The notes beneath the pieces were generated by a model. That model was not told the origin of the DNA and did not search any database. It worked only from the letters and a program-made list of their open reading frames with translations. A stretch of 64,000 bases of DNA, from the NCBI RefSeq assembly GCF_900177275.1, contig NZ_FXAG01000019.1:1-64000 (forward strand), read 5' to 3'. Position 1 is the stretch's first letter. Every line of letters starts with the position of its first letter. The stretch is from Pseudogulbenkiania subflava DSM 22618 (lineage in GTDB: Bacteria; Pseudomonadota; Gammaproteobacteria; Burkholderiales; Chromobacteriaceae). The translations under genes were made by a program, and so were the position numbers. Positions 1-9,845 of this stretch are shown piece after piece.

Positions 1-89
1 TAAGACATGGGGTGCCACCGAATTGAAAAGCAAGGTGACCGACTTGCTGGATAGGGTTGGCACAGAACTCAAATTTAGTTATGCGTGAT
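1..89 (+). CDS. C-terminal tail of a CDS cut by the window edge, possibly an IS630-type transposase
   Basis: An open frame enters from the left edge and stops at a TGA at 87-89, giving 28 codons (first full codon at 3) that include TWGATELKSKV and GTELKFSYA. The wording resembles the C-terminus of IS630-family transposases, but this is recall from a short piece and not a domain match. An AT-rich stretch follows, as expected at an IS end. The neighbouring DNA is full of gene relics, which fits past mobile-element activity. It could equally be the end of an unrelated protein. Confidence 0.35.
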
Positions 90-129
90 TACTTAAAATA
101 AATAAGCCAAATCATGAAACTGGATGCCA

Positions 130-588
130 ATGAAACTGGATGCTATCGATCGGCGCATTCTCAGGGCGCTGCAGCGGGACGGCCGCCTGCAGAACATCGA
201 GCTGGCCAGAGAGGTGGGACTGTCGCCCTCCCCCTGCTTGCGGCGCGTGCGGCTGCTGGAAGAGGCGGGCGTCATCGAACGCTATGTGGCCGTCGTGAAT
301 GCAGCCAAGGTGGGTAAGGGCCTGAGCGTTTTCGCCCGCATCTGGCTCACCGGCCAGGACGCCGAAACCGTCGACCACTTCACCGAAGCCATCAGGCAAC
401 TGCCCCAGGTGGTGGAGTGCCACTTGATGGCGGGCGACTGCGATTTTCTGCTGCGCGTGGTCGCCGCCGACCTGGACGATTACCGTCAGTTCCAGATCGA
501 GCACCTGACCCGCATTGCAGGGGTACAAAGCGTCAAAACCGAGATTCCGATGCAGAAGATCAAGCTGACCTCGGAAATCCCGGTGTGA
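130..588 (+). CDS. Lrp/AsnC family transcriptional regulator
   Basis: This is a protein of about 152 residues with the family layout. An N-terminal winged helix-turn-helix covers residues 4-55, including ELAREVGLSPSPCLRRV. A C-terminal ligand-binding domain follows, with VVECHLMAGDCDFLLRV near residues 98-114. Family members sense amino acids or related metabolites and regulate transport or catabolism. ATG 124 would add two residues, but MKLDAIDRR from ATG 130 is the usual family start. The start region is a 16-bp tandem duplication (114-129 and 130-145, one mismatch), so a third ATG at 114 reads out of frame. No good Shine-Dalgarno sequence precedes any of them. The neighbouring gene it might control, an MFS transporter on the other strand, survives only as a tail. 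Confidence 0.85.
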   Translation: MKLDAIDRRILRALQRDGRLQNIELAREVGLSPSPCLRRVRLLEEAGVIERYVAVVNAAKVGKGLSVFARIWLTGQDAETVDHFTEAIRQLPQVVECHLMAGDCDFLLRVVAADLDDYRQFQIEHLTRIAGVQSVKTEIPMQKIKLTSEIPV

Positions 589-651
589 CGGCGCCGGGCC
601 GCCCCGCACATTTCGGCCAACGTTGGACGATCGGTTCGAGGCGCGCCCGCC

Positions 652-865
652 TCAGTGCGCCTCGGACACCCCTTCCAGCGTCATGCCGCGCGTCTCCACC
701 CCGAGCAGATAGACCGTGACCGCCGCCAGGGTAAAGCAGGCGGTGCCAAGCAGGAACACCCCGCCCTGGCCCCACAGCGGCAGGATCAGCCCGACCAGGC
801 TCGGCCCGAGCAAGGCGCCGACACGGCCCACGGCCGAGGCGCAACCGCCATGGGCTCTGTGTTCG
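652..865 (-). pseudogene. MFS transporter C-terminal relic, copy 1 (AAHS-like)
   Basis: The reverse strand reads the last ~70 residues of an aromatic-acid:H+ symporter-like MFS protein, including GRVGALLGPSLVGLILPLWG and GVETRGMTLEGVSEAH, and ends at TGA 654-652. No start or upstream transmembrane region exists: above about 865 the similarity stops. A diverged second copy in the same orientation lies at 2199-2430. Only the final two membrane helices remain, so it cannot be functional. Confidence 0.7.
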
Positions 866-1295
866 TACTAGCCTCAGGAACGAGCGGCATCGCATCGACG
901 CACCGCGACGCCATAGCCAGCAGCTCGAGCTTCATCTCCGCCGTCGCGGCGCAGCTGATCGTCGCCGCACTTGGTGTATTTCACGAATGGCTCAGTCACT
1001 GCCGTTGGCAAAATGACTCGCAAATCTGAAACAGCTCTGCGGCCCGATTCACTGTTCAGTATTCGTATTGCTGGGGCGCTGGGCATTGTGGCTCTGAGCC
1101 CCCAGACGATTTACTTGGCAAAGAAAAATTGATGTATATATATTAAACGAATCGGCAACTGAGTTTATCATGACCTGACCACGCATATCTCACACCCTTC
1201 AAAGTCGCCGATTCAAAATTTACACACATCCTTAAACCTACAGCCAAGCTCATTAACGACTAACATCCTGAATTTCAATTCTCATGGAGAAAAAA
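866..1295. other. Intergenic stretch, no gene recognised; AT-rich promoter region at its right end
   Basis: From 866 to about 1080 the DNA is GC-rich and has open frames on both strands, but none resembles a known protein or has a credible start. It is probably decayed coding DNA. From about 1110 to 1295 base composition drops sharply, with a TATATATATTAA run at 1135-1146 that could supply a -10 element for the downstream gene. Confidence 0.4.
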
Positions 1296-2114
1296 ATGAA
1301 AAAACAGGGCCACATTCTACCTGCGTTATCATGTGCATTAATTCTAGCCAGTAGTATTGCCCATGCCGACTCGGCGACCTCAGTGCAATCACAGATTGAC
1401 ACATTGACTCAGCAATACAATGCCCTTCAGCAACAAACCAATTATCTTCAACAGCAACTTGTCGCCGCGCAAGTCACTATTACCTCACTTTCCAATAGCA
1501 TTTCATATCAATCACATATGGTGTCTACCCTTAAAGATAGCTTGGCGTGCATGGCAAGCGAATCCAATGCCTACACGCTAATATTTAGGGGGTGCAATGT
1601 TGTTATTCAAAACGGCATGGGGTCAACCATCACCCAAAATGGGTATGGAAACCTGATCATCGGATACAATGAATACATTACATACAACCCTCAGGACGGG
1701 ACAAATAATCGAAGTGGCTCACATAATTTGATTATTGGCCCCGAGCATTCTTACTCAAGTGTCGGCGGTTTTGTGACTGGCCATGGAAATCTCTTGCTGG
1801 CTCCCCACTCGAGCATACTAGGTGGAAATAAAAATAGGACAACCGCCCCCTTCACTACGGTAGCAGGCGGATCGATGAATGATGCCTCCGATGAAAATGC
1901 CTCCGTTAGCGGTGGCTATTTCAATCAAGCCAGTGGAAATCACTCCGTTGTATCGGGTGGCATAGGGAACAAAGCTATTGCGCGTTATTCGACTGTATCC
2001 GGCGGGCATGCCAATCAAGCAACCGGGGATGCATCCACAGTTAGTGGTGGATCGTCTCGCCAAACTGTTAGCCAGTACAATTGGGTTGCGGGCGGGCTAT
2101 GGCAAGACCAGTAA
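1296..2114 (+). CDS. Secreted coiled-coil plus YadA-head-like repeat protein
   Basis: This is a 272-residue protein. A signal peptide (MKKQGHILPALSCALILASS, cleavage likely after AHA near residue 24) is followed by a glutamine-rich heptad segment (about residues 30-75, predicted coiled coil). The C-terminal half contains degenerate 14-16 residue repeats of the type SVVSGGxxNxAxG, as in the beta-roll heads of trimeric autotransporters. There is no C-terminal beta-barrel anchor, so it would be secreted, periplasmic or held by a partner. ATG 1296 is chosen over ATG 1284 because GGAG at 1286-1289 sits 6 nt upstream of it. Base composition is clearly more AT-rich than its neighbours, and it lies between two relics of the same transporter tail, which suggests horizontal acquisition. 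Function is unknown. Confidence 0.8.
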   Translation: MKKQGHILPALSCALILASSIAHADSATSVQSQIDTLTQQYNALQQQTNYLQQQLVAAQVTITSLSNSISYQSHMVSTLKDSLACMASESNAYTLIFRGCNVVIQNGMGSTITQNGYGNLIIGYNEYITYNPQDGTNNRSGSHNLIIGPEHSYSSVGGFVTGHGNLLLAPHSSILGGNKNRTTAPFTTVAGGSMNDASDENASVSGGYFNQASGNHSVVSGGIGNKAIARYSTVSGGHANQATGDASTVSGGSSRQTVSQYNWVAGGLWQDQ

Positions 2115-2134
2115 ACACACTTGCCACCCAAGAC

Positions 2135-2190
2135 AAAAAATGGACCACAATTTTCAGCCAACCAAATAAAGTTGTGGTCCAATCTTTTTT
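2135..2190. terminator. Bidirectional Rho-independent terminator
   Basis: GGACCACAA at 2142-2150 pairs with TTGTGGTCC at 2172-2180 across a 21-nt loop. It is preceded by an A-run (2135-2140) and followed by a T-run (2185-2190), so it can end transcription on both strands. It closes the YadA-like gene. Confidence 0.75.
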
Positions 2191-2198
2191 AATCTCCT

Positions 2199-2430
2199 CT
2201 GACAACCCCTCCAACGTCATCCCACTCGTCTCCACCCCGGACAGATACACCGTGGCCGCCGCCAGCGCAAAGCACGCGGTACCGAGCAGGAGCACCCGCC
2301 CTGCCCCACAGCGACAGGATCAGCCCGACCAGGGTCGGGCCCAACAGGGCGCCGACGCAGCCGACCGCCGCGGCGCAGCCGAAACCGCTAGCGTGGGCAT
2401 GGGTACCATACAGATTTGTCGTATCGGTGT
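2199..2430 (-). pseudogene. MFS transporter C-terminal relic, copy 2 (AAHS-like)
   Basis: The reverse strand encodes LYGTHAHASGFG, GALLGPTLVGLILSLWG and, after a frameshift near 2290-2305, LLLGTACFALAAATVYLSG and GVETSGMTLEGLSEE. These are the final helices of the same transporter type seen at 652-865. The reading frame is broken by a 2-nt deficit relative to copy 1 and its end runs into the terminator. Similarity stops near 2430. Nothing upstream could supply the rest of the protein. Confidence 0.7.
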
Positions 2431-2709
2431 TCGGCCAGAGCCAAATAGATCCGTGCCCCCTCCCCTTTGCAATTGCCGTATCGCGCTCGACATAGTGAAG
2501 ATTTTCAATAAGAGCGATGACGCACCATTTGCCCCCCTGCCACGGCGGCCGCACGACAGGAGCGTCTCCATTGTCGCCGCCGAAGGGGTTGAGGTCGGAA
2601 ACAGACAGGAGGCCGGTGGGGGTGACGTGGCTCAATCTAGGTCGTATAAAGGCGCGTTGCGGCATGAGCCAAAGACAGCCACGCAAGGGTCAACGACAAA
2701 GGAGCTACA
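2431..2709. other. Upstream region of betB; no gene seen
   Basis: No credible coding sequence was found. The region holds the junction with the transporter relic and, at its right end, the leader and ribosome-binding site of betB (AAAGGAGC at 2697-2704). No operator could be identified with confidence, and no betI repressor gene is in the window. Confidence 0.4.
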
Positions 2710-4171
<1,462 letters not shown>

Positions 4172-4173
<2 letters not shown>

Positions 4174-4288
4174 GTCACTAACAAAAACCTTCCTGTGCTG
4201 CCCCGAGGGGATTCCCTTCGGGGCAGGCGCCGTCTTGAGGGACGACGCGCCTGACAGGAATCGCTTCGTTCGTGTTTGTTAGCGGCTC
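4172..4288. repeat. Palindromic MITE-like element, family B, copy 1
   Basis: Terminal inverted repeats GAGTCACTAACAAAAACC (4172-4189) and TGTTTGTTAGCGGCTC (4273-4288) enclose nested hairpins: TTCCTGT pairs with ACAGGAA, and inside it CTGCCCCGA-type arms around 4198-4226. The element begins inside the betB stop codon and ends just before the betA ribosome-binding site. A relative with the same termini lies at 42818-42991. It may act as a partial terminator or mRNA stabiliser between betB and betA. Confidence 0.65.
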
Positions 4289-4308
4289 CAAGCCGAAAGA
4301 GAATGGGC

Positions 4309-6054
4309 ATGAAACAGGAATTCGACTACATCATCGTCGGCGCCGGTTCGGCCGGCTGCGTGCTGGCCGCACGGCTAACCGAGGACGCTGACATCAGCGT
4401 GCTGCTGCTGGAAGCCGGCGGCCCGGACTGGCGGCTCGACTGGCGCACCCAGATGCCGGCCGCACTCGCCTACCCGTTGCAGGGCACGACCTACAACTGG
4501 GCCTACCTGACCGAGCCCGAGCCGTTCATGAACAACCGCATCATGACCCAGGGCCGCGGCAAGGGCCTGGGCGGCTCGTCGCTGATCAACGGCATGGTCT
4601 ACATCCGCGGCAACGCGCTGGACTACGACGGCTGGGCCGAGAACAAGGGACTGGAGGACTGGAGCTATCTGGACTGCCTGCCCTACTTCCGCAAGGCGGA
4701 GACCTACGACAAGGGCGCCAACGACTACCACGGCGGCAGCGGTCCGCTGCACGTCACCACGCCGAAGGCGGACGTCAGCCCCCTTTTCGAGGCCTTCGTC
4801 CAGGCCGGCGAGCAGGCCGGCTACCCGCGCACCGACGACCTGAACGGCTACCGCCAGGAAGGCTTCGGCCCGATGGACCGCACCACCACGGCGGACGGCA
4901 AGCGCTGCAGCACCTCTCGCGCCTACCTCGACGAGGCACGGGAGCGCTCCAACCTGACCGTGCAGACCCGCGCGCTGGCCGACCGGATCCTGTTCGAGGG
5001 CTCGCGCGCGGTCGGCGTGCGCTATATCCAGGGCGACCAGCCCAGGGAAGCGCGCGCTCGGCGCGAGGTGATCGTCAGCAACGGCGCCATCGCCAGCCCC
5101 CAGCTCTTGCTGCGCTCCGGCGTCGGCAACGCGGATGAGCTGAAGGCGATGGGCATCCAGGCGGTGATCCATCTGCCCGGCGTCGGCGAGAACCTGCAGG
5201 ACCACCTCGAGATGTACGTCCAGTTCGAGTGCAAGCAGCCGGTGTCGCTCTACCCGGCGTTGCAGTGGTGGAACAAGCCGGGCATCGGCCTCGAGTGGTA
5301 CCTGAAGGGCACCGGCCCCGGCGCCAGCAACCACTTCGAAGCGGGCGGTTTCATCCGCAGCGACGCCTCGTTCGCCTGGCCCAACCTGCAATACCACTTC
5401 CTGCCGCTGGCGGCCAACTACGACGGCAGCAATGCGGTGAAGGCACACGGTTTCCAGTGCCACGTCGGCTCAATGCGTTCGACCAGCACCGGCTACGTCA
5501 AGCTCAAGAGCCGCGACCCGCGTGACAAGCCTCGCCTGCTGTTCAACTACATGGCCGACCCGGTGGACTGGAAGGAATTCCGTGCCGGGGTGCGCCTGAC
5601 GCGCGAGATCATCAACCAGAAGGCGATGGACCCGTTCCGTGGCAAGGAGATTCAGCCCGGCATCGGCGCCAAGAGCGACGCCGAGATCGACGCCTTCGTG
5701 AAAAGCCATGCCGAGACGGCCCTGCACCCGTCCTGTACCTGCAAGATGGGCGACGCGTCCGATCCGATGGCGGTGGTGAACAACGAGGGGCTGGTGCACG
5801 GCCTCGCCGGGCTGCGCGTGGTGGATGCCTCGATCATGCCGCGCGTGATCACCGGCAACCTGAACGCGCCGACCATCATGATGGCCGAGAAGATCGCCGA
5901 CAAGATCCGCGGCCGCGCCGCGCTGCCGCGCTCGCAGGCCCCCTACTTCGTCGCCGACGGCGCCCCGCCCAAGCTGGGCCAGGCCGGCGGCAAGAAGAAA
6001 GGCGGCAGCGGGCTGCTGCTCTACCCGCCCAAGGTGGCGACGGCCAAAGGCTGA
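4309..6054 (+). CDS. betA: Choline dehydrogenase (GMC oxidoreductase)
   Basis: This 581-residue FAD enzyme of the glucose-methanol-choline family oxidises choline to betaine aldehyde at the membrane and feeds electrons to the respiratory chain. The FAD dinucleotide-binding motif [17 protein letters not shown] is at residues 6-22. GMC signatures follow in [16 protein letters not shown] (near 80) and [15 protein letters not shown] (near 260). The catalytic histidine region HPSCTCKMG and the closing [12 protein letters not shown] are present. ATG 4309 is preferred over 4303 because GAGA lies 6 nt upstream. A lysine/glycine-rich tail of about 30 residues extends past the usual end. It pairs functionally with betB upstream. 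Confidence 0.93.
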   Translation: MKQEFDYIIVGAGSAGCVLAARLTEDADISVLLLEAGGPDWRLDWRTQMPAALAYPLQGTTYNWAYLTEPEPFMNNRIMTQGRGKGLGGSSLINGMVYIRGNALDYDGWAENKGLEDWSYLDCLPYFRKAETYDKGANDYHGGSGPLHVTTPKADVSPLFEAFVQAGEQAGYPRTDDLNGYRQEGFGPMDRTTTADGKRCSTSRAYLDEARERSNLTVQTRALADRILFEGSRAVGVRYIQGDQPREARARREVIVSNGAIASPQLLLRSGVGNADELKAMGIQAVIHLPGVGENLQDHLEMYVQFECKQPVSLYPALQWWNKPGIGLEWYLKGTGPGASNHFEAGGFIRSDASFAWPNLQYHFLPLAANYDGSNAVKAHGFQCHVGSMRSTSTGYVKLKSRDPRDKPRLLFNYMADPVDWKEFRAGVRLTREIINQKAMDPFRGKEIQPGIGAKSDAEIDAFVKSHAETALHPSCTCKMGDASDPMAVVNNEGLVHGLAGLRVVDASIMPRVITGNLNAPTIMMAEKIADKIRGRAALPRSQAPYFVADGAPPKLGQAGGKKKGGSGLLLYPPKVATAKG

Positions 6055-6063
6055 CGGGCACCG

Positions 6064-6142
6064 GCAGAATGGGTGAAGGCACTTGCGGTGCCGTAACCCA
6101 TCCCATCACGCGATGGGCTGCGCTGCGCTTCACCCATCCTGC
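6064..6142. repeat. Small palindromic repeat with 15-bp terminal inverted repeats
   Basis: GCAGAATGGGTGAAG (6064-6078) is the near-perfect inverse of CTTCACCCATCCTGC (6128-6142), one mismatch. The inside holds further short palindromes (CCCATC/GATGGG). It lies 10 bp after the betA stop and just before the terminator. No second copy was seen in this window. Confidence 0.55.
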
Positions 6143-6154
6143 GTGTTGTGCCAC

Positions 6155-6196
6155 AAAAAAGCCGGAGCACCAGGTGATCGGTGCTCCGGCTTTGTC
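6155..6196. terminator. Bidirectional Rho-independent terminator
   Basis: GCCGGAGCACC (6161-6171) pairs perfectly with GGTGCTCCGGC (6180-6190), with an A-run before and TTTG after. It sits between the converging betA and fghA genes and can serve both. Confidence 0.8.
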
Positions 6197-6235
6197 TTGC
6201 CGGGCTTCGGCCAACGTTGGCCCTCTCCCGCGCCC

Positions 6236-6473
6236 TTAGAACCCGTTCCCGATCATGCCGCGCATCCCAACTCGGAGCTCATGTGCACTGCGTGCCAATC
6301 TATCGCTGAGCCAATCTCCGCGTGCAAATCTTTAGATTTGCCCAGCGATAGATTGGCACGCGGGGAGTCGCCCAGCGATCAGGAATCCTCATGTACTCCA
6401 GTCCATTCCGGTTCCTGCGCTGCTCTTTACCCCGCTGAGGGCTGCTCGCGACTGATCGTGCACAGGTTCTTAG
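6236..6473. repeat. Palindromic MITE-like element, family A, copy 1
   Basis: Terminal inverted repeats AGAACCCGTTCCCGATCA (6238-6255) and TGATCGTGCACAGGTTCT (6453-6470) match at 15 of 18 positions, and both ends extend into TTA/TAA. Inside, AATCTATCGCTG and CAGCGATAGATT form a cruciform around 6298-6355. A second hairpin, CAGGAATCC to GGTTCCTG, lies around 6379-6420. The right end overlaps the fghA stop codon (6470-6472). Related copies are at 14964-15128 and 41725-41924; partial ones at 7405-7475 and 13218-13322. Confidence 0.7.
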
Positions 6474-7327
6474 CCCTGCAGCGCCGCGGCGTGGAAGCGC
6501 AGGTGCTCTTCGATGAAGCTGGCGATGAAGTAGTAGCTGTGGTCGTAACCCGGCTGCAGGCGCAGCGTCAGCGGGTAGCCGGCCTTGTCGGCGGCCTGGC
6601 GCAGCGCTTCGGGGTGCAGCTGGGTGGCGAGGAAGTCGTCGGCGTCGCCCTGGTCGACCAACAGCGGCAGGCGCTCCTCGGCGCTCGCCAGCAGCAGCGA
6701 GGCGTCCCACTCGCGCCAGCGGCTGCGCTCGGGGCCGAGGTAGCCGCTGAACGCCTTTTCGCCCCACGGGCAGTTGACCGGGTTGGCGATCGGCGCGAAG
6801 GCCGACACCGAGCGGTAGCGCCCCGGATTGCGCAGCGCGCACACCAGCGCGCCGTGGCCGCCCATCGAGTGACCGGACACCGCGCGCCGGCCGTCCACTG
6901 GGAACACTGCCTCGATCAGCGCCGGCAGTTCGTGCACCACATAGTCGTGCATGCGGTAGTGGGTCGACCACGGCGCCTGGGTGGCGTTGAGGTAAAAGCC
7001 GGCGCCGAGGCCGAAGTCCCAGCCGTCGGCCGGGTCGCCCGGCACGCCCTCGCCGCGCGGGCTGGTATCGGGTGCCACCAGCGCAATGCCCAGCTCGGCC
7101 GCCACACGCTGCGCGCCGGCTTTCTGCATGAAGTTCTCGTCAGTGCAGGTCAGCCCAGACAGCCAGTACAGCACCGGCACCCGTGCCTCGGCGCTGGCCG
7201 AAGGCGGCAGGTAGATGGAAAAATTCATCGTGCAGTTGAGCGTGCTCGAATGATGCGCATAGCGCTTGAGCCAGCCGCCGAAGCTCTTGTTGCACGACAC
7301 CAGCTTCAGGGTATCGGTCATCGTCAT
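6470..7327 (-). CDS. fghA: S-formylglutathione hydrolase
   Basis: This 285-residue alpha/beta hydrolase of the esterase D type hydrolyses S-formylglutathione to formate and glutathione, the second step of glutathione-dependent formaldehyde detoxification. The nucleophile elbow [12 protein letters not shown] sits near residue 147. The family's N-terminal [20 protein letters not shown] and [13 protein letters not shown] are present, and the catalytic histidine is in YDHSYYF near the C-terminus. The ATG at 7327 is 5 nt after AAGG; ATG 7321 is a second possibility. It lies downstream of adhC on the same strand with a 198-bp gap containing a partial family A repeat, and is probably co-transcribed with it. 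Confidence 0.95.
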   Translation of the reverse strand: MTMTDTLKLVSCNKSFGGWLKRYAHHSSTLNCTMNFSIYLPPSASAEARVPVLYWLSGLTCTDENFMQKAGAQRVAAELGIALVAPDTSPRGEGVPGDPADGWDFGLGAGFYLNATQAPWSTHYRMHDYVVHELPALIEAVFPVDGRRAVSGHSMGGHGALVCALRNPGRYRSVSAFAPIANPVNCPWGEKAFSGYLGPERSRWREWDASLLLASAEERLPLLVDQGDADDFLATQLHPEALRQAADKAGYPLTLRLQPGYDHSYYFIASFIEEHLRFHAAALQG

Positions 7328-7404
7328 GGCCTTGTGTTTCGGTGATGGATGGTGTGCCTGTTTCAGCAGGCGAGCGAGCCAAAGCAGGTTGAGTGCCGCC
7401 AGCG

Positions 7405-7475
7405 CACAGGAACCGGAATGGACATGTAGTCCATGAGGATTCCTGATCGCTGAGCGAATTAAAATTCGCACGCAG
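7405..7475. repeat. Partial family A palindromic element between adhC and fghA
   Basis: CAGGAACCGGAATGGAC/GTCCATGAGGATTCCTG forms a hairpin around 7411-7444, followed by ATCGCTGAGCGAAT and AATTCGCACGC. These match internal modules of the full element at 6236-6473 in inverted orientation. No terminal inverted repeats are recognisable, so this is a remnant or a shorter relative. Confidence 0.5.
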
Positions 7476-7525
7476 TACTGCCGGCGCTCAAGCTGCAAAG
7501 GCGCAGCCGCCTGATGGAGCAGGCA

Positions 7526-8665
<1,140 letters not shown>

Positions 8666-8721
8666 TTATCTCGACAGTATCGGTTGCCCTCCCCGGGTTT
8701 AAAAGGCGAATTGCGGGAAAC

Positions 8722-8743
8722 ATTATTGCCACTGAGGGATAAT
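8722..8743. promoter_or_regulatory. Possible LysR-type binding site in the divergent adhC/LysR promoter
   Basis: ATTAT and ATAAT (5-bp inverted arms at 8722-8726 and 8739-8743) lie in the 117-bp gap between the two divergent genes. This matches where LysR regulators usually bind and their loose T-N11-A style, but the arms are short and could be chance. Confidence 0.3.
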
Positions 8744-8761
8744 GGAAAACTCGAGGAAAGG

Positions 8762-9655
8762 ATGGCCATGGACAGCTGGGAAGGCATAGCGGAATTCGTC
8801 GCGGTGGCCGAGTGCGGCAGCTTCTCGCGCGCGGCCGAACGGCTCAGGGTGTCGTCGTCGCACGTCAGCCGCCAGGTGATGCGGCTGGAAGAGCGGCTGC
8901 AGGCGCGGCTGTTTTACCGCAGCACGCGCAAGGTCAGCCTGACCGAGGCCGGGCAGACCTTCTTCAGCCACTGCCAGCAGCTGCAGGAGGCGCGCGACGA
9001 GGCCTTCCTCGCCGTCAACGCACTGCACAGCAGCCCCAAGGGCCTGCTGCGCATGACCTGCGCCGTCACCTACGGCGAGCGCTTCGTGGTGCCGCTGGTG
9101 AACGACTTCATGGCCGAGCACCCGCAGCTCGCGGTGGAGATCGAGCTCACCAACCGCACCGCCGACCTGCTGCACGAGGGCTTCGACCTCGCCATCCGCC
9201 TGGGCCAGCTGGCCGATTCCAGCCTGGTTGCCACGCGCATTGCACCCCGCACCATGCACCTGTGCGCCTCCCCCGCCTATCTGGCGCACCATGGCACGCC
9301 CCACACGCTGGGCGAACTGGCGCGCCACCAGTGTCTGATCGGCACCTCGCTGGTCTGGAGCTTCCGCCTCGACGGCCGCCCCTGGCACTTCAAGCCGCAG
9401 GGGCGCTGGCGCTGCAACAGCGGGCAGGCGGTACTGGACGCCGCGCTGCGCGGCTTCGGCCTGTGCCAGCTGCCGGACTACTACGTGCGCGAGCCGCTGC
9501 GCCAGGGGCGGCTGGTGGAACTGCTGCCGACGCACACCCCGCCCAACACCGCAGTGTGGGCGGTCTACCCGCAGCAGCGCCACCTGTCGGCCAAGCTCAG
9601 GCTGATGGTCGACCACCTGCGCGAGGGGCTGGCCAAGCTGCCGGAGTACCGCTGA
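8762..9655 (+). CDS. LysR family transcriptional regulator, divergent from adhC-fghA
   Basis: This 297-residue protein has an N-terminal winged HTH (FVAVAECGSFSRAAERLRVS, residues 12-31, then SSHVSRQVMRLEERL). The substrate-binding domain runs from about residue 90, with SPKGLLRMTCAVTYGERFV and ATRIAPRTMHLCASPAYL. The subgroup resembles the CrgA/DsdC-like Pseudomonas and Neisseria regulators found next to formaldehyde dehydrogenase genes. ATG 8762 has GAGG 5 nt upstream. Because it is transcribed away from adhC over a 117-bp gap, it most likely controls formaldehyde detoxification. The inducer is not evident. Confidence 0.88.
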   Translation: MAMDSWEGIAEFVAVAECGSFSRAAERLRVSSSHVSRQVMRLEERLQARLFYRSTRKVSLTEAGQTFFSHCQQLQEARDEAFLAVNALHSSPKGLLRMTCAVTYGERFVVPLVNDFMAEHPQLAVEIELTNRTADLLHEGFDLAIRLGQLADSSLVATRIAPRTMHLCASPAYLAHHGTPHTLGELARHQCLIGTSLVWSFRLDGRPWHFKPQGRWRCNSGQAVLDAALRGFGLCQLPDYYVREPLRQGRLVELLPTHTPPNTAVWAVYPQQRHLSAKLRLMVDHLREGLAKLPEYR

Positions 9656-9845
9656 CCCGGCGGCGGCACCGCGCAGGTTGGCCGAAGACCGGGGTGCCGC
9701 CTCACTCGCCAGCCGACGGCGGCTCGCCCCAGGAAAGCGCCGCCAGGGTGCGAACAGGCTCTTGGCGGCCGCGTCCTTGTTCTATCTTGAAACTGTGAGC
9801 CCGCGCCGGCCCCGCCCTCCCTATCCACCGAGACCCTTCTTCTCG

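Noticed and set aside
4375-5463. 362-codon open frame opposite betA
   Set aside because: Shadow of betA with Ala/Val/Gly/Leu-rich antisense composition.
6298-6355. CRISPR-like repeats
   Set aside because: The repeated GCGTGCAAATC modules are palindromic, irregularly spaced and lack unique spacers; no cas genes are present.
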